Positions 3,654-5,242 of a stretch of 5,242 nucleotides of DNA are shown here, one piece after another (position 1 is the first letter of the stretch; the number at the start of each line of letters is the position of its first letter). The position numbers and the translations under genes are program-made. The notes under the pieces were generated by a model, which saw only the letters and a program-made list of their open reading frames with translations, had not been told where the DNA came from and did not search any database. Source of the DNA: Chloroflexota bacterium (lineage in GTDB: Bacteria; Chloroflexota; Anaerolineae; Anaerolineales; Anaerolineaceae); assembly GCA_023406965.1 (NCBI GenBank), contig JAEXTI010000084.1, positions 1 to 5,242 on the forward strand, in the 5' to 3' direction.

Positions 3654-5242
3654 ATGCCCACCCAACCCTGGCTCAACCACTACGACCCCGGTGTGCCGCC
3701 CTCCCTCCCCTACCCGCCTCGCCGCGTCTTTGACTTCCTCGACGAGGCCGCCCGGCGCTACCCCGAACAGGCCTGCGCCGTCTTCCACGATCAAATCATC
3801 ACCTATGCGCAGATGGCCGCCCTCACCAACCGCCTGGCAGCCGGGTTGCGCGCCCGCGGCCTGCAAAAAGGCCAGCGCGTGGCCCTCATGCTGCCCAACT
3901 CGCCCCACTTCCTCCTGGCCTACTACGCCGTGCTCAAGGCGGGCGGGGTCGTCTCGGCGCTCAACCCCAACTCGCCCGCCCCCGAAACCCTTCACCAGCT
4001 CAACGACGCCGGGGCCACCTGGTGGATCGGCCTGCACAGCCTGTATCCCATGCTGCAATCCATCCGCGCCCAAAGCGGCCTGCAAGGCTGCTATCCCGTC
4101 TCGCTGGAAGACGACCTCCCCGGCTGGCTGGACAGCACCCTGGTGCGCATGCAAAGCCTGCCCAACGGCGACGCCTGGCTGCAATCCCTCGTCCGCGGCT
4201 TCATGGCCGACCCGGACCTCTCCCGGCAAGTCTCGCCCGATGACCCGGCCATCTTCCAATACAGCGGCGGCACCACCGGCACCCCCAAAGCCGCCATCGG
4301 CCTGCACCGCAACCTTGCCGCCAACACCCTCCAATTCCGCCACTGGCTGGCCGGGCTGCAAGACGGGCGCGAAACCGTCCTGCTGGCCATCCCCCTCTAC
4401 CACGTCTACGGCATGGTGGTGGGCATGAGCGTGGGAGTTATGTTGGGCGCGCGCCTGGTGCTGGTCGACGACCCGCGCAACCTGCCTGCCCTGCTGGAAT
4501 CGATCCAAACCCACCAGGCCAGTTTCTACCCCGGCGTGCCCTCCATGTACGCGGCCATCAACCGCCATCCCGACGTGGCCGCCGGGAAATACGAATTGCA
4601 TTCCATCCGCGCCTGCATCTCCGGCTCGGCCCCCCTGCTGGCCGAGGTGCGCGAACGCTTTGAGGCCCTCACCGGGGCCAGCCTCATGGAAGGCTACGGC
4701 CTCTCCGAAGCCCCCACCGCCACGCACTGCAACCCCATGCTCGGCGAGAAGCGCGCCGGCTCCATCGGCCTGCCCCTTCCCGACGTAGACTGTCGCATCG
4801 TCAGCCTGGAGGACGGTCGCAGCGAGCTACCCCCCAACCAGCCCGGCGAACTGCTCATCCGCGGGCCGCAGGTCATGCAGGGCTACCACAACCAGCCCGA
4901 AGAAACCGCCCAAACGCTGCAAGACGGCTGGCTGCACACCGGCGACATTGCCCGCATGGACGAAGACGGCTACTTTTACATCATCGACCGCAAGAAAGAC
5001 CTCATCAAGGTCAGCGGTTTCTCGGTGTGGCCCCGCGAGGTCGAAGAGGTGCTGGCCCGCCACCCCGGCGTGCTGGAAGCCGCCGCCACAGGCGCGCCCC
5101 ATCCCCTGCGCGGCGAGGTGGTCAAGGCCTGGGTGGTGCTGCGCCCCGAAATGCAAGTCGATGCCGCCGAGATCATTGCCTGGTGCCGCCGGGAGCTGGT
5201 CTACTACAAGGTCCCCGCCGAGGTGGAGTTCATCGACAGGCT
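3654..5242 (+). CDS. Long-chain acyl-CoA synthetase, FadD-like AMP-forming ligase (partial, runs off the right edge)
   Basis: An uninterrupted frame of 529 codons encodes an ANL-superfamily adenylating enzyme, which activates a carboxylate with ATP to an acyl-AMP and passes it to CoA. The P-loop-like A3 motif YSGGTTGTPKAA lies at 203-214, PLYHVYGM at 247-254, ISGSAPL at 322-328, A5 MEGYGLSEA at 345-353, A7 WLHTGD at 426-431, and the A8 hinge DRKKDLIKVSGF at 445-456. The final A10 catalytic lysine (usually GKxLRREL) should lie just past the window; family members are about 550-570 residues. The opening WLNHYDPGVP and overall order fit FadD-type long-chain ligases, but chain length cannot be read from sequence. 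ATG 3654 is preceded by an in-frame TAA at 3642-3644. It appears to have its own promoter region. The beginning MPTQPW shows no signal peptide. Confidence 0.93.
   Translation, partial: MPTQPWLNHYDPGVPPSLPYPPRRVFDFLDEAARRYPEQACAVFHDQIITYAQMAALTNRLAAGLRARGLQKGQRVALMLPNSPHFLLAYYAVLKAGGVVSALNPNSPAPETLHQLNDAGATWWIGLHSLYPMLQSIRAQSGLQGCYPVSLEDDLPGWLDSTLVRMQSLPNGDAWLQSLVRGFMADPDLSRQVSPDDPAIFQYSGGTTGTPKAAIGLHRNLAANTLQFRHWLAGLQDGRETVLLAIPLYHVYGMVVGMSVGVMLGARLVLVDDPRNLPALLESIQTHQASFYPGVPSMYAAINRHPDVAAGKYELHSIRACISGSAPLLAEVRERFEALTGASLMEGYGLSEAPTATHCNPMLGEKRAGSIGLPLPDVDCRIVSLEDGRSELPPNQPGELLIRGPQVMQGYHNQPEETAQTLQDGWLHTGDIARMDEDGYFYIIDRKKDLIKVSGFSVWPREVEEVLARHPGVLEAAATGAPHPLRGEVVKAWVVLRPEMQVDAAEIIAWCRRELVYYKVPAEVEFIDR

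Noticed and set aside
3691..4428. Plus-strand open frame of 245 codons inside the acyl-CoA synthetase
   Set aside because: It is a frame-shifted shadow of the ligase, very rich in Pro, Ser, Thr and Ala, with no family motif.
3564..4727. Long antisense open frame (387 codons, minus strand) opposite the acyl-CoA synthetase
   Set aside because: The plus frame has all ANL-family motifs. The antisense product is Gly/Val/Ala/His-rich without recognisable domains, as expected from the reverse of GC-rich codons.

Overview
The window holds parts of six protein genes on a GC-rich chromosome. Codons strongly favour G or C at the third position: one block I counted in miaA (2101-2160) has 40 G/C in 60. 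Protein motifs and gene mix suggest an environmental bacterium, possibly Chloroflexota (Anaerolineae-like). That assignment comes from remembered resemblance, mainly of the glycosyltransferase, and is tentative. No rRNA, tRNA, CRISPR array or transposase is visible.

Layout. (1) 1-299, minus strand: the first 99 codons of a cinA-type gene, running off the left edge. (2) 300-411: a divergent control region with a sigma70-like promoter for cinA, a strong hairpin in the cinA leader, and a -10-like box directly in front of the plus-strand operon. (3) 412-2847, plus strand: three overlapping genes, a GT4 glycosyltransferase, a YraN/UPF0102 nuclease-fold protein (GTG start) and miaA (TTG start). They look co-transcribed and translationally coupled. 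(4) 2848-3517: an AT-richer islet (about 42% G+C in two counted blocks) with one gene. Its product resembles DUF1780, a putative endonuclease family, and it looks horizontally acquired. (5) 3518-3653: an intergenic region with three CATTCGC repeats spaced 10 and 9 bp and a -10-like box close to the next start. (6) 3654-5242, plus strand: a FadD-like long-chain acyl-CoA synthetase, complete at its N-terminus and cut by the right edge shortly before the last conserved motif.

Working together. The core genes are mostly housekeeping: envelope or lipid glycosylation (inferred), DNA processing (YraN, poorly defined), tRNA A37 prenylation (MiaA), nucleotide-related repair (CinA) and fatty-acid activation. 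No dedicated pathway joins them. The main regulatory pattern is that the three plus-strand genes that head a transcription unit lack a Shine-Dalgarno sequence and carry a -10-like hexamer 5-6 nt before ATG, which suggests leaderless mRNAs. cinA, yraN and miaA have recognisable Shine-Dalgarno sites. I see no convincing new multi-gene system. The best candidates for follow-up are the AT-rich DUF1780-like islet, the CATTCGC repeat array and the cinA leader hairpin.
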